Positions 1-12,635 of a DNA stretch of 64,000 bases are shown in pieces. Below the pieces are notes generated by a model, which saw only the letters and a program-made list of their open reading frames with translations, was not told where the DNA came from and ran no database searches. Position 1 is the stretch's first letter; every line of letters begins with the position of its first letter. The stretch comes from Adineta vaga (lineage: Eukaryota; Rotifera), in contig CP075492.1 in assembly GCA_021613535.1 (NCBI GenBank), positions 620,001-684,000 on the forward strand. Reading direction: 5' to 3'. A program made the position numbers and the translations under genes.

Positions 1-1073
1 AGGATATAGATATGAGTTTAAATGAGAGAACCCCCAAGACTAGTACTCATTACAAAATGGGATCCGAAAATAATCAATGCTACACAACCATCACCTCCTT
101 GTCTACCATCAAAAAGTTTGATAAATGAATATTTAGATGGCAGAAGATTGTCTTTATTTAAATATATTCACTGCATTATCAAATAATTTATCATCAAGAA
201 ATCTTCTTCCAGTGATGATTTATATTTCTGGTGGTGAATTCAATATCGATTAGGTGAATATCACGTAATAATGATATTAAAGGAAATTTTGGAATACTTA
301 ATAAACGTATGGCTATTGTCTGGGTAATAGATAACATCAATACATTTAGTAATGCTCCCAATCAAGTTTGAACACAATAAAGTTCTTTTCATAGATCACA
401 TTATATTTGGACAAAGTTATGGTGCACAATCAACTGTTCTTCATTATTTAACATGTTTTTCGATCTCATTCAGTTGATGAAATTATTATTGCTCAAAATA
501 AAGTAAATCTTCTACTTTCCTTTGAATCATGATTGCCAGTTATTGATAATGATATTGTTCATGGAATACTTATTCATACAATTCCAAATGTATCATTTCT
601 ACTTAAACCATTTATTATTGGTACATTAACTGATGAATGTTATGATATGATTTATTCGGCTTTGAAAACAAATATGACAGTTGGTCTCTTTGGTAAAATG
701 CATTAAAAATTCTTGAACATTATCCACCGATAAGTGGAAATGATCAACGATCAAATATCGCTCGAATTGCAACACACTGGATATTTTTTTGTTCAACTCG
801 TAATCAAATCATTTCACCCAATTGTAAATAACATGCTTGTCATGGAGATGAAGTACCTTATCTTTTTTAATCATTTTGTCAACGTTTTAGTGATATTGGT
901 CGATATATATCTCAAAGTATGGCTACTTATTGGACAAATTTTGCTAAAAGTGAAAATCCAAATAATTCATTGAGTGTACCTTTATCATGGTCAAAAGTCG
1001 CAAGTGGAAATGAAACTTATATGTTTATTTAAAAGATGAATGTGATTTATGGGATCAAACTGGTTATAAATAA
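1..1073 (+). pseudogene. Decayed carboxylesterase/cholinesterase-like gene, C-terminal part
   Basis: Fragments of a type-B carboxylesterase can be read in changing frames. Seen: an oxyanion-hole-like IYISGGEFN near 220; a nucleophile elbow near 410 read as FGQSYGAQST (usual form GESAGG or GQSAG); the catalytic-His segment HGDEVPYLF near 841; the C-terminal stretch MATYWTNFAKSENPN near 920; and a final ECDLWDQTGYK before a stop at 1071. Carboxylesterases are alpha/beta hydrolases that cleave esters using Ser-Glu-His. No frame stays open across the region, so several frameshifts and stops separate the motifs. The 5' part lies beyond the window edge. I infer an inactive remnant. Some breaks could be unrecognised short introns, but their number argues for decay. 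Confidence 0.75.
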
Positions 1074-2046
1074 GACTTTATTTGAATAAAATAACAATAT
1101 ATTTTGTCTTTTCATTCCACTTCATCTTTTTTTTCTTCTATAATTATTCAATGATATACTAATAATACAACTGTGGTTTTGAATATCAATAGACGAATAT
1201 CTAGTTTGATGATGTGAATGAGTGAATGTCTGAATGAACACTATAATAAGCGAATTAAGCATTATTACCAAATACAATAATTGTTATATGATCTGTTGAA
1301 CCAAAATCGATTCGAATTTTGATAAATTCTTTTACAACAAATATATAATGAAATGATGTTAGAGCATTTGACTGTGTATTATTCTTAATAAATTTCATAT
1401 CATAGTGTTCACATAAATCTCTACCAATTCTACTCCCACACATATGAAGAAGTTTGCTACGTAATTTATGAATATTTCATCTAGTATAATTGAATTGCCA
1501 AAATCCCAAAATCAATATGATCTTTTTTGAAATCTGATCAACTTTTCTTGAATTGATGATCAGTTTGAGATACATGATGGTTATCTTCATCACCTAAATT
1601 TATAATAATGACATACACATATATTAGAATGTAGATGTTGACGAAGATGCTTTGTAAATAATCCATTTCTTTCTGGATTACTTCCATTCTGGCAACTATT
1701 CTTGATACAAGTGCAATTAATGATCCATCATTTATAGACACACCACTTTACTCAGAACTGTGAAGTTTTTTTAATTCATCGATGAAAATATTAATTGCAT
1801 TACGCTCTCTTACGATTCACATTGTGCGAAAGGACAAAATAATTTCAAAATTCCAGTTGAACTACTGTCACGTATCGGTACGGCGCAAAGAAACATTCTA
1901 GTTGTAGATTAAATCACAGATGGTGCCCTGGACTTAATAAAGTTCTAAAAGATATAACGCTTTGCTTCTGTTTAGAAAAGACAATCAGTGCTAAATTTCA
2001 AATGTTTTTATTTCAAAAGCATGTTTCAATACATAAAGTCAACATG
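1074..2046. other. Spacer without a supported gene
   Basis: Two minus-strand frames of 60-70 codons (1255-1443 and 1538-1741) occur here. The lower one ends in GSTDHITIIVFG, which faintly resembles the C-terminal strand of PP2C phosphatases (GSxDNITVIVV). There is no supporting metal-binding motif upstream and no joinable exon, so I do not call a gene. Otherwise AT-rich sequence. Confidence 0.4.
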
Positions 2047-5000
2047 TTAAGGTGTTAAATGGAATCGTTTCATAGTTTTAGCAATTATTGTATCAAATTT
2101 ACTTTTATAAACTGATGATGGTAAGACAAACACAAAAAATGTTAACATTGTTGGTATAAATGATAGAAAATAGCCAATTAAATGTAACCAAGGTTCACGT
2201 GCTGATCTCATACATCCACTTGTAAATGAAATGATAAGACGAGGTAAACTTATTAGTATTAACATACATGGTGCAATAAAAATATGTTTATGTTGTTGAA
2301 ATTGTAATTTTAAACCTTGTTTAAATGTTTGTTTTGATTCTGCTTTAAAACGTCTATGAGCAACTACTAGAATGAGTAGTAAAGCAGAAATTAAATTGAT
2401 TGCAAAAGGAATAAGAAAATGAAAAAGAATAATAAATGAATTGTAAATTGTTAATGAACGTGAATAGTTAGAAAAACACCATATTCGCTTTTGATTTCCA
2501 TCTAAATCATCAATCAATTGACGATGAAATGGATCATGAATATATGTAAATGTAGTTAAAATAAATACAACAAAAATCATTATTTTAGCTCTAGTCTTAC
2601 TTTTATTTTTATTAAAACTCACACCTTGAATGGCACTAATTGTTCGTTCAATAGCGACACATGCATTAAGCCATTCGCTTGATGCTAAAAAAACTTTGAG
2701 AATTATTTCAAATGAAATACAACCAACAAAGAGCATTGATCGATTGGTTATTAATGACATTTGTGAAAGGAGAAGATGAATAAATTTAATTGTTAATACA
2801 ATGATCAGACATATAGAACTAATTGATGATGCTAAAAGATAATAACCACAACCAACTTCTCGTGATGTTTTCATATGAAATATTATTACACATAATGATC
2901 CAGAACTTAATCCTAAAAGTAACATAATTGTAATGATAACAATGCTTAATTTGACAATAAATGGTTGTTGATTGAGTGAAACATTTGGTTTTATATGATA
3001 TCCAAGAATAGGATCAAGTAAAAATATGAAACCCTTTGTTGAAAGTTCACATCGAGTACCATAATAACAATCGTCACAGTTACATATAAATGTAGTTGGA
3101 CAAATTTCATTATCTAGAAAACATTGACCACCATGTTGACAAAGATCTTTTTCATGACAGTCATGTTTTAACGTATGATCAGATTCGAAACAATTGGAAA
3201 AACGATCAGAATCACATATACACATATTATATTCATCATAAAAACACATTAATTGTAAATGTTGTCGACATAATAATGGATAATATTTCAAACGACGTAG
3301 ATATTCATAGTGACGGATGGTATCGTTCACAAGATGAAGAACAAAAATACAACGTTGTTTTGATAATACTTGAGCATGAATATGTTCTAATGGAATAAAT
3401 TTTTCTCGTATTATACTTAAATAATAATCATTCTTAGGTATCTCAACGAAGAGAATATTAAATGATTGTGGCACATAAATAGTGATCGAATTCTGATTAA
3501 AAGCAACCTTCTTAAGTATCGTTGTTCGTTCATGTTGTGCTAATCTTTCATGTGCTGTTATGTAATGAATGAAGAATGATGAACTAATTGCTAATATTGT
3601 TTCATCTATATGAATATCGATTTGGTTACTTTTGAATTGACATCTTTCACCGAAATATCCTTCTTTACAGAAACAGATAAATGAATATAAATCGATGCGA
3701 TCATCGGTTGGTATGCATATGCCATCGTGTTGACATGGATTGTTTCTTGGTTGACATAACGTTCGCTCCAAATAACAACGTGAACCGAATTTGTTCAAAG
3801 GACATACACAGATAGATGGAGCAAGACAGAGTGAATCATTTGAACATTGACATTCATGTGTGATGTTACAGAATGAACCAGAATAACCTTCATCACATTG
3901 ACAAAAATATGAAGACTTTCTATTTGTATATTCCATACATCGACCATGTTCTCCACAGGGAAAAGAACATGGATTATTTTGTGGTGTCTTTGGAATAATT
4001 AATACAGTAGAGATTCGATTAACAGGTAGAAATTGAAATGGAATTGGTATATACCAACTGGTCCAATATTCTAATGTTATTTTATCAAATAGATCGATGT
4101 GAATTGAATAATTAGTTGATGAATATTTGGGACGATGTGGATAAATTAGATAGATGTTATATTTTGAGGTACAGTGACGAGAAGGAATGTATATTATTTG
4201 TTCATAATTGGGTGCAATTTTTCCTTGTTCATCAATGAGTATAATGATCAATTTGAAAATAACTGTAGTAGAAATAATACTTTGCGTTTTAAGATGAAGA
4301 GTCAAACTAATACGTTGATTTTGCCATTGACATTGAGAACCAAAATAATTCGGTGGACAAAGACATTTTTTTGATTGATTGGCACCGAATAAAACAACAA
4401 CGCCTTGATGACAGTACCAACGTAGTGCTATATCTATCTCAGGTATGATTTTCTTTTTGTCTTCATTTATTTTGGTTATAGATTGAATCGAAGGAATAGT
4501 AGATGATACTGGTGGAAAATAACCAAGTCCAGTAGTGATTAAAAAATCAATATAGTCAATAACAAAAGCCGTCGATTCGTAGTCGATGGTGCACAAATAT
4601 GTGTTACTCTTATCCAGTTGAGAAACTGTCATAGTGTTAGAAATAAAAGGAGGATATTGGTCATCTATACGACATTCTTTATCCTGTTCATCAACTGTTT
4701 CTAAATGATGATTACAAATACTGTTTCCACTGATACATTTAGATCTATTAAATGAATAGTAATCTTTGCTGATGTCATTTGTTTCATTGTAAAAGTAAAC
4801 TTCTGGAATATATTCAGCTTCCGTACAATTATCTATTCGTTTATAGAACATATAAGTTAACGGTAAGCAGTAAGTTAAACTCGAAGCTTTGTTTGTGCAT
4901 TGAAATGCATTGAACGAACAATTTGTATTCGGACAATTGAGTTCATCGATACCATTCAGACAATTCCATACTCCATTACAGCGTAAATACGGATTATTAC

Positions 5001-6945
5001 ATGGCCACAATTCACAGTTAGTTTCATCATTTTCATTTCCATCATTCAGTAAAGACACATGAAGTACCATGCCATCGCATAAAGCTGCAAACGGTACTGA
5101 CTTGTTGAAGGCAAATCTGTTCATTAAACGTTCATTTCCTGTCTTGGGACAATTTCGATTTCCATACTTTAATGCTACAGGCAGCAAGCAGTTGGTTTCA
5201 TGGGATATGCATTTAAGTCGATTTGAATCGTTCAACTGACATGCAGGAAATAACTCATCTTCGTTATAATCACAATCCCTGAATCCATTGCCGACCCGAT
5301 GATATGAGATACATTTCAAAGATACATTACAATGAAAATAGGATGAATTTTCACATGACACTTCAATATCGGTCGTCGAGCATTGACGATTGATGCGCGC
5401 GAAAAGTATATTCATAAAATGAAAATGTTGTGTCTCAATATTTTCTGTAAGATTAGAAATATGGCAACATGTAAGTCCGTCAATTATGTCGATGCGATGG
5501 ATAGTCGACGCTAATGAAGGACATTTTTGTGCATCAAAACATACAAAATCAGGAGCAACATTCCTCTTAAATTCGTCGACCGATCGATTAGTCATATAAA
5601 TAAATTGAAAATAATCGTACATAACAGGTTTTGCAGGTAAAGTTAGCCATTCATCTGAACAATGATTGGCTAAGAATTCACAGTTTCTAGACCAGTTACC
5701 TTCGAAATATATATTAGGGTCATGCGTGTTACCAACCAAAGTATAATCTAAAATATTATAAATTACAAAACAAAAAAGTATAATACGAAATTGAAAATAG
5801 AAGTTATATGGTATTATGAGTGTGGGTATTCTACTCATACATTACATCCACGCTTACCCACACCCTCACCCTCACCCTCAAGATGGTTATATACAACTAT
5901 AACTATACTCACCATAACTTCGATTGGAAAGAAGTAAACAGCGAAATGCTTCTCGACAGTTAACGTTCTTAATATGATCGAACGACGTGAACATAGCTAA
6001 AATCACTTGTTTGTCTCGTTCGTTTGCACAAGCAGATGAATGCGCTGGCATACCACTCTGGCTAAAGAATGCACCATTTCCACATGAAAAAGCAAGCGGA
6101 TACCGACTAGTACGCTCTTGACATCGAAACGAGAAAGAGTTACCACAAGCAGAGTTGGATAAAGGAATGTGTCGTAAGTTTTCGGCGCTCTCGTCACTGC
6201 CGTCGAGACAATCTACGTCAAGGTTGTCATCTCTTACAAATGTTAGTGGAATACACTGGCCACCATAATGACAACGATACTCATCATCAGCACATTTAGT
6301 CATCTCCAATATATCACACCATTGTTCATCTTCTCCACTCATACAGTCAGCTTTGCCATCACATACTTCACGCCAATCAAGACATAAAGCCCATGGTCCA
6401 CGGTCGCATTCAAATAAGAAACGATAACATGTAATAGTACTCATGTTGAGCGGGATGTGTGAACGATTAGACATAGTCGCTGTAACGATTTCACTGAATG
6501 ACATAGAGAAATTGTAAACAAAATGGTACTGACATTTTGAGCCAAACCATGATGATGAACAGTTATAGAAAACTTCTGAGCTACTATTATTCATTTCATA
6601 CCGTTCAGCAACATCAATAGTAGCTGACCAATTGAGAAGATGTTCACTAGTCACGCCTTGTTTGCTCAGTTCTTTGAAAGTGATATTTTGTGCTATGTTT
6701 TCTTGTGATATATCAGATTTCTCATCTTGTTCTTCGTCGTCATCATCGGGTCGTCGGCAATAAGGAGTCAACTGATCATTAGAAAAAATAGGTAGGTATT
6801 CACCTCTTTCGTTTTCAATGGTTTGAGCATACAGACAATCGAATGTCAAATACGAACCATGATGAATATCAGAATAATATAGTGAATATCGGACATCCAC
6901 TACGGTACACGAAGCAAAAAGTATTATTAAACGTATAATCATCAC
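2047..6945 (-). CDS. LDLa/EGF-repeat seven-transmembrane receptor
   Basis: Two exons on the minus strand: 6945-5913 and 5747-2047, joined by a 165-bp GT-AG intron (5912-5748). The phase matches exactly (Tyr-Asp junction), giving about 1577 residues. Residues 1-20 look like a signal peptide (MMIIRLIILFASC). LDL-receptor class A modules follow near 175-260 (CDGKADCMSGEDEQWC, DCLDGSDES) and again in exon 2 (CNGVWNCLNGIDELNC). Several EGF-like modules occupy about 810-1270, with CxCxxxxxGxxC endings such as CQCDEGYSGSFC and CFCKEGYFGERC. The last 280 residues hold seven hydrophobic helices of rhodopsin-like type, with VAIERT at the DRY position after TM3. I infer a plasma-membrane receptor with a large adhesive ectodomain; ligand unknown. 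Two separate genes is the alternative, but the splice phase and lack of a signal peptide in exon 2 argue against it. Confidence 0.85.
5818..5882. repeat. Telomere-like hairpin inside the receptor intron
   Basis: Left arm GTGTGGGTA (5820-5828) and right arm TACCCACAC (5855-5863) are perfect inverted 9-mers around a 26-nt loop. The right arm extends into CACCCTCACCCTCACC, a degenerate GGGTGA/GGGTGT array on the minus strand. It lies wholly within the 165-bp intron of the LDLa/EGF receptor. It is one of five clear hairpins of this kind in the window. Confidence 0.7.
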
Positions 6946-8013
6946 TGTTAGGTGATTTTATGTTAAACTAGATAATTACTAATGCTTTTATATTTCTAGA
7001 TTTAGATAAATACATGACATTTTCTCGTTGACGGAAGCATAAAATGAATCAATATACAATAAATTTTGTATTCCGTTTCCTGCAAGCACAGAACAGATGT
7101 TGTTCCTGTTTCAACAAAAGAATATATCATAACTTACGAATTTAAATGAAGAATTAACGGTTTTAACAAGCAGTAGCTAACCGGATAGTTTATATCTCGA
7201 GCAAAAAAAGATAAAAACTATCTGGTGACGCAGAAACAAGTTTCTATGACCGATTTGTTTGACAGAAATACAATACTTTCGGGGTACGAATTCATATTTT
7301 CTTTAAACGATGAAAGGACTAGAGACGTGCGTATAGTTTATATATAAGTTCTTTTTGAATATATCGACTGTTACGATTTCCAACTATTAATTTAACATTT
7401 GTGGGAAGTAAATTCCATGTGTGTTGGTATCAGTATTAGATTGCGCTTTTTCATCCGTACCATTACAACAACACACACCATCTATTTTTCTTCCGATCAT
7501 TAATCATCACTTATAATCGAACAGAATAAGATCGCATCGTAAAATGGAGTATCAATTGCTAAATGAACTTATTTCATTCCCATCTCATATTACATGTGTA
7601 TAAAAAGAATCATTAAAACACTAGAGAAGCGTCTTATGTCAGAAACTAAAATAAACTTGGAATTAGCTCAAAAGATGTTCTGTTAGTAATTATAGTTATT
7701 TCCCTTTTAATGTAATTGAGATTTTCTATTTCAGGGTACGATCTGCACATTTAGCATTAGAAATCGCTTTACATCTGACAATATGACAGACTCTTAGTGG
7801 CGACAGTCAATATTTTATTTCGCTCTTGTTTATTCACTCATCAGCGATCTACTGAGTACTTTTGGTTTGATTTTATATTTGCTGCATCGTCATGGTTGAC
7901 TCTGATTCTTCGAAATGAATATTTTGATTGACTCATCTTGTCAAACTAGTTTGATTATCCAATTAAAAAAGATCGTATATAGCGATGTCTATTGATCAAC
8001 TATGAGAAGTTGA
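6946..8013. other. Receptor upstream region; weak short exons only
   Basis: This is the 5' flank of the minus-strand receptor gene. A plus-strand pair of short segments (about 7590-7683 and 7735-7790) has a GT-AG pair and compatible phase, giving a peptide ending VRSAHLALEIALHLTI. It has no recognisable family and no clear start, so I do not annotate a gene. The rest shows no coding signal that I can see. Confidence 0.35.
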
Positions 8014-8114
8014 TCAAAAAACACCACCACCGAATGTTTGAGTTAATTTATATACTATCGAACATAATCCCATTAAATCAACAAAATCAAGACGACCATT
8101 TTGATTTTTATCGT
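8014..8114 (-). CDS. Isolated EF-hand terminal exon (partial)
   Basis: On the minus strand an acceptor (acgtag, 8120-8115) opens a frame that runs to a TGA at 8016-8014. It encodes a canonical EF-hand loop DKNQNGRLDFVD (acidic or amide ligands at positions 1, 3, 5 and 12; Gly at 6) followed by a helix ending FGGGVF. EF-hands bind calcium. Upstream partner exons were not found between 8130 and 8570. It is therefore either the last exon of a gene with a distant or decayed 5' part, or a stray exon. Confidence 0.5.
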
Positions 8115-8577
8115 CTACGTGTTGGCTGGCTGGCGAAAACAACTAATCAATATTAATCAATTCTAGTTAAAAAATATTCGTTAACATTAAACAAACATTC
8201 TCAATCAAGTATTAAATATCTTTTGCATAAACATGTAGATCAATATATTACCAAGACGAGAACACTCTTTATAAATCATTTTTATCATAAGTTTGAGTTT
8301 TCAATGTACAATATGAATGGTAGAAACTAGTACATCTTTTGAAAAGACAAAAATTCTTGCCTTTTCTCTATGCAGTAGTTTATTCAATTATGTTTAGCTT
8401 CTAGTTGAATATGAGATTATTATAAAGATCCTAAAATTATAACATCCATTAAGAAGAAGAAACATGTATCTATACATTGAAAAATAATTTAATCAAGTAG
8501 TACAGAGCTATGATCTAAAACTAGAACTATAAATATGACTTAGACTCGGTGAAGAAAGATAATGTGATAATAATTTC

Positions 8578-9517
8578 TCAACATTTTTGTCTTTTTTGAT
8601 AATTGATTTTGGATGTTGAATCATGTGAATGTTTTCGATTAACAGTATGAGATGGTGCAATAATTTGTAAGTTATTATCACTAGGTTGAGCTGATGATAA
8701 AACAAGTGGTGAATTTGAACTGTTATTGTTGTTGTCTTCTTTAGCTTTCTGTTCCTTCAATAAACGGTTAATAAATTTACAACTGGAAGATTTCAAATAT
8801 CGATAAAAATTTGATGGAATGAGTTTATCATCAAGTTTTCCTAATATGATTCTTGCTTTACATTGACATTCAACTGGTGCTTGATTTTCATTTTGACCTG
8901 AGCATAATTCAGTTTGAAATTAATACCTTCTTTCAATTTAAAATTCTCTAAATTCAAATAATTCTCATTCAGAGACGACCACTCTTCAATGCACTTTATT
9001 GAATGATTTCTTTGATCATCGAGAGTAAAGGTGGAATGCATGAGTGTGGTAGTCACATTCGCTGTTATAGTATTATGATTTGTTGTTGATGGTAGAATTG
9101 AAAGTGAAGTATGATTAATTTGATGTTTTGGTACAATTCGTTTTGATTCCATTGACTTTCGTTCTCCTCCTTTTGATAAAATATCCAATAAACATTTAAC
9201 CTTGGTTTGGTTGGCTGTTTTCACAATTAATTCATTGTTATTAATTTTCAATAATAATTCATCACGTAATAAATTTGTTTCCAAGTCATCGATATTCAAA
9301 AATAAATATTAAAATATATCAGTTCTTAATAAAAGAATTGGCACTGAATTTAGCTCTTGTACACGAACTAATGTAGTTTGGACAAGGATATTCCGACTAG
9401 GTGTTCGATAAATGAATAAAAATCATCATCGACCAATGTCAACGTTTCCACAGGTAGTTTCGATGGATGAAAATATAACTCTTGTAATTTTGGAACATTA
9501 GCAAGAGCAAGAGACAT
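8578..9517 (-). pseudogene. Decayed transposase-related protein with N-terminal domain shared with 10367-12635
   Basis: Starts at the ATG at 9517 (MSLALANVPKLQELYF...). One lost base near 9385 shifts the frame before LVRVQELNSVPILLL, a TAA interrupts it near 9315, then a 152-codon frame (9299-8841) carries DDLETNLLRDELLLKINNNE. A further frame change near 8895 leads into a cysteine-bearing segment (CQCKARIILGKLDD...SNFYRYL...SSSC), perhaps a degenerate zinc finger. The end is Asn-rich and basic (KRQKC, stop at 8578). The layout DDDFYSFIEHLVG, then DLxxxx..ELLLKxNNNE, then LLDIL matches the start of the neighbouring P-element-like gene. Function unknown; I infer an inactive member of a transposase-derived family. 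The frame near 8895 could instead be rescued by a very short intron ending in ctcag. Confidence 0.55.
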
Positions 9518-10366
9518 ATTGTAGACAGATGATTAGAGCAATAATCGTGTATATTCAACTTTCAGCACGATGGAAATAATTTTAAAAATTTCGAAAAAGA
9601 AGAACGGGAGAAGGAGAGAGAGAAAAGATTATAAAATCCAGGCATGTCTCGTGGCCAAATATTATGCTGAACAATATAGATATAGATAGAAGCAGTTCAA
9701 TTAGAGAGAAAAATACTAGACGATTATCTATCTTCCTCTCAATATTTCTTTTTCTTCACATTTAACTTATTAATTTGTCTGCAGACTGATCAGAATCAAG
9801 GGGTGACCATGTGATTCTTCATAGGAAAAGAAACTATGTTTGGGCATAGAAATATAAACGAATATCATAACCAAATAAGCAAATTCTTAGTTTTTTATTT
9901 TAGATCACGTATCCCATCTCTATCAAATTTAAGCCTAAATAAGAAAGGGACCATGTTATATCTTTTCTCTTTCAATCAAACCGATTGTTAACTGTCTCGT
10001 TTGCATAAAGAAAAATTCACTCTTTATCCAATGCTAGAGACCTGTTTGCGTGGATTTGATTCTGATAGGTTTCATTTCATTGTCATTAGCGTTCATTATT
10101 TCTAAAATTCAGTTTTATACATTCAAAAATGAATTTGAAAAAAGTTGAAAAACATTTCATTCCATGATGATACTCAACTGTCTTTGAACTTTTTCGACTA
10201 GAATGCTAATTGAATCTTTATGAAATACCGGACACAAACATCATAATAATGATGATAATAAAGAGAAACATATTTTGTTTCTTTTGATTTGCTTTTTATA
10301 CTTAAAACAGAATCGTAGATCTTTTTTTAGATTTTGTTCATCATACTGAAAGTCAACTGTTCGATT
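9518..10366. other. Divergent spacer between two related decayed genes
   Basis: About 850 bp between two genes that point away from each other. It holds a purine-rich run (GAGAAGGAGAGAGAGAAAAG near 9605-9625) and AT-rich sequence. I see no ORF, RNA gene or clear promoter element. Confidence 0.4.
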
Positions 10367-12635
10367 ATGCCTGTAATTGTCAATGTTCATGATATTTCTC
10401 GTTTACCCGAAAATGTTCGAGACGTAGAGGGGAATGATTTTTATCGATTAACAAAAAGCCTAGCTGGTGAATTATTTACATAAGTACTTAGGATACAATC
10501 TATTGATTCATTTTTTTTTATTTTCACAAGTAAAAGATGTTTTTGAAATATTCCAACATGATTATGAGACATTGAAAGATTTGAAATCAAGGATAGGATT
10601 CAGAACGAATGATGGAACATTTCATATAAAAAATGGTTTAAAAACACAGTATGAATATTTGTCAAAATTATTGAAATTAAAATTAGATTACAAACGTACA
10701 CCATCACAATCTCGTTCTGTAGAAAAGATAGATACTTTATTTCAAAAACATCCAATTCTTCTTTCACTTTTCAATTTATATCAAAATGAAATTACATCGA
10801 ATGATCAACCTGAATTTTTATTAATATTTATGAATACTATAACAAACAATCTGTCTGCATCTCATATGAGTCAGTATAGATATGATGAAAAATTGAAAAG
10901 TTTTGCAGTTTGGTTATAAATACTTGGAGGGAAAACAACTTATGAATTTATTAGATTAAACCTTCCTGGTGCATTGCCAACTCTTACAACAATTTATACT
11001 TTAATAGAAAACAATCATGAAAATATTACTGAAGCTAAATTTTGATTCGATCAAATGAAAAACTATCTCAATTCTTTGGATGTGCAATATGCATTTTGTG
11101 CAGAAGATTGTAAGTATTTAATGGATAATATTGGTTAGATTTGAGTTTCGTTTTTATAAACAAATCTTTAGGAAAATTCTATTTCTATCAAAGATTCAAT
11201 TAATGATCATAATCAGAGGGAAGATAATTTTTACTTATTTTGACTATACTTGCTAACTTTATTGTTGTGAAACAGAAAGCAAACTATAATTGTGTACTCT
11301 CTAGATTTTTGGAACCTTCTTCAGTTCCTTGAGAAAATTGACTTCTTTGAAAGAATTCAAAAAAATTGTCTTTCTGTGTTTCCAAAAGTTTAAAATATGT
11401 CTGAACTTAATAATTAAAAGGTTTCGATTGACTAATTTGTGTCCTACTAACAATAGTAATGATAGTGAATCAAAGCGTTTCAAAGAAAAGAACAGAAATA
11501 ACGTTTTTTATTTATTTTTTCTTATATTATAGGTACAGGTGTGATACGTCGAATCAAATACGATGAACATACAGATAGTTTCATTGGTTTTTGCACTCCT
11601 TTATCTGATGGTGTACCGATAACAAGTCGTTTTAGAACAAATTCACTAGCTGAACTAAACATGTGGATGGAAACGAATGAGAAAGCTCCACTATTGAGTG
11701 CTCATTGTATTCAAGCTATTCCGCCAGCAAATCAAACAACAGTTCCACTTAGTTTTATTTTATCTGCTTATGGAACTAGCAGCAAATATACGGCATTAGA
11801 TATTCTTAAACGATGGATATTCATATACAAGAAGTCGATTGAACGGATTGTGCGAATCATTGGTTTTTCTACTGGTAAATCGAACGCTTTTTAAGAATCT
11901 AAAAGTTTTGCTTATAACGATTGAAAATTATCAATAAATAGTAGTCTCATTTGAATAGTTTTTATTCAAAAATTTTCAATAAGAAACAAAAACGCTAGTT
12001 TATTTTGTGAAATTGTAAAGTCAGCATTTTTCGTAGTCGGTCCAAAATATCTTCTTTTGTCAAAACTGTCAAATAAAACAATTAGTCTACGATTATTATA
12101 AAATACTTTCTTGATCAAATAATAACCTAATGAAATATATGACTTCTTATTTATAACTTAGATGGAGACAGTAAATATTTTTGTGCTGTGCGCTTGATGT
12201 CTGGTTTCTATGCAAGTATGGCAAATCTCAATCCACATATTGACACGTCTGCATTTTCGATTCGAACTGATAATTGGTCTTGGTACTTTTTAAGACCTGA
12301 GCAAATCTTAGTTTTAATGCAAGATGCCACTCATTTGGTTACGAAGTTACGGAATCGTCTGCTGTCTACAACAGCAGAATTACGCATTGGTAATACAGAT
12401 ATAACACTCGAACATTTACAGCAGATACTTGATGATTCAGAAATAACAAAATTAGATCATGGGCTGACACAGACCGATTTAAATCCGGCAGATCGACAAA
12501 ATTTTCGATCATGTTTTAGAATTACAAATTCTGATGTTCTTAATTTACTGGGCCGTGATGAAGATGCTGATGGAACTCGTATGTATTTGCAATTAATTAA
12601 ATTTATTATAACTTACATTGAACCAACAACGTCCA
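10367..12635 (+). pseudogene. P-element-like transposase relative, broken by stops and a piggyBac insertion
   Basis: Four exons join in phase: 10367-10466, 10531-11109, 11533-11874, and 12162 to the insertion point 12635. The start reads MPVIVNVHDISRLPENV. Exon 2 has two in-frame stops (TAA 10917-10919, TGA 11043-11045), while homologous-looking sequence continues past both (ILGGKTTYEFIRLNLPG; MKNYLNSLDVQYAF). The exon 3/4 junction makes FSTDGDSKYF, an acidic motif I associate with the RNase H fold of P-element/THAP9-type transposases. It is followed by DATHLVTKLRNRLL and LDHGLTQTDLNPADRQNF, typical of that group. No THAP zinc finger is visible. The gene is cut at TTAA by the piggyBac element and the remainder is not recognisable beyond it. 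Almost certainly non-functional. Confidence 0.75.

Noticed and set aside
1255-1741. Minus-strand frames with a PP2C-like C-terminal string (GSTDHITIIVFG)
   Set aside because: Only one short motif matches; no metal-binding motifs or joinable exons were found nearby.
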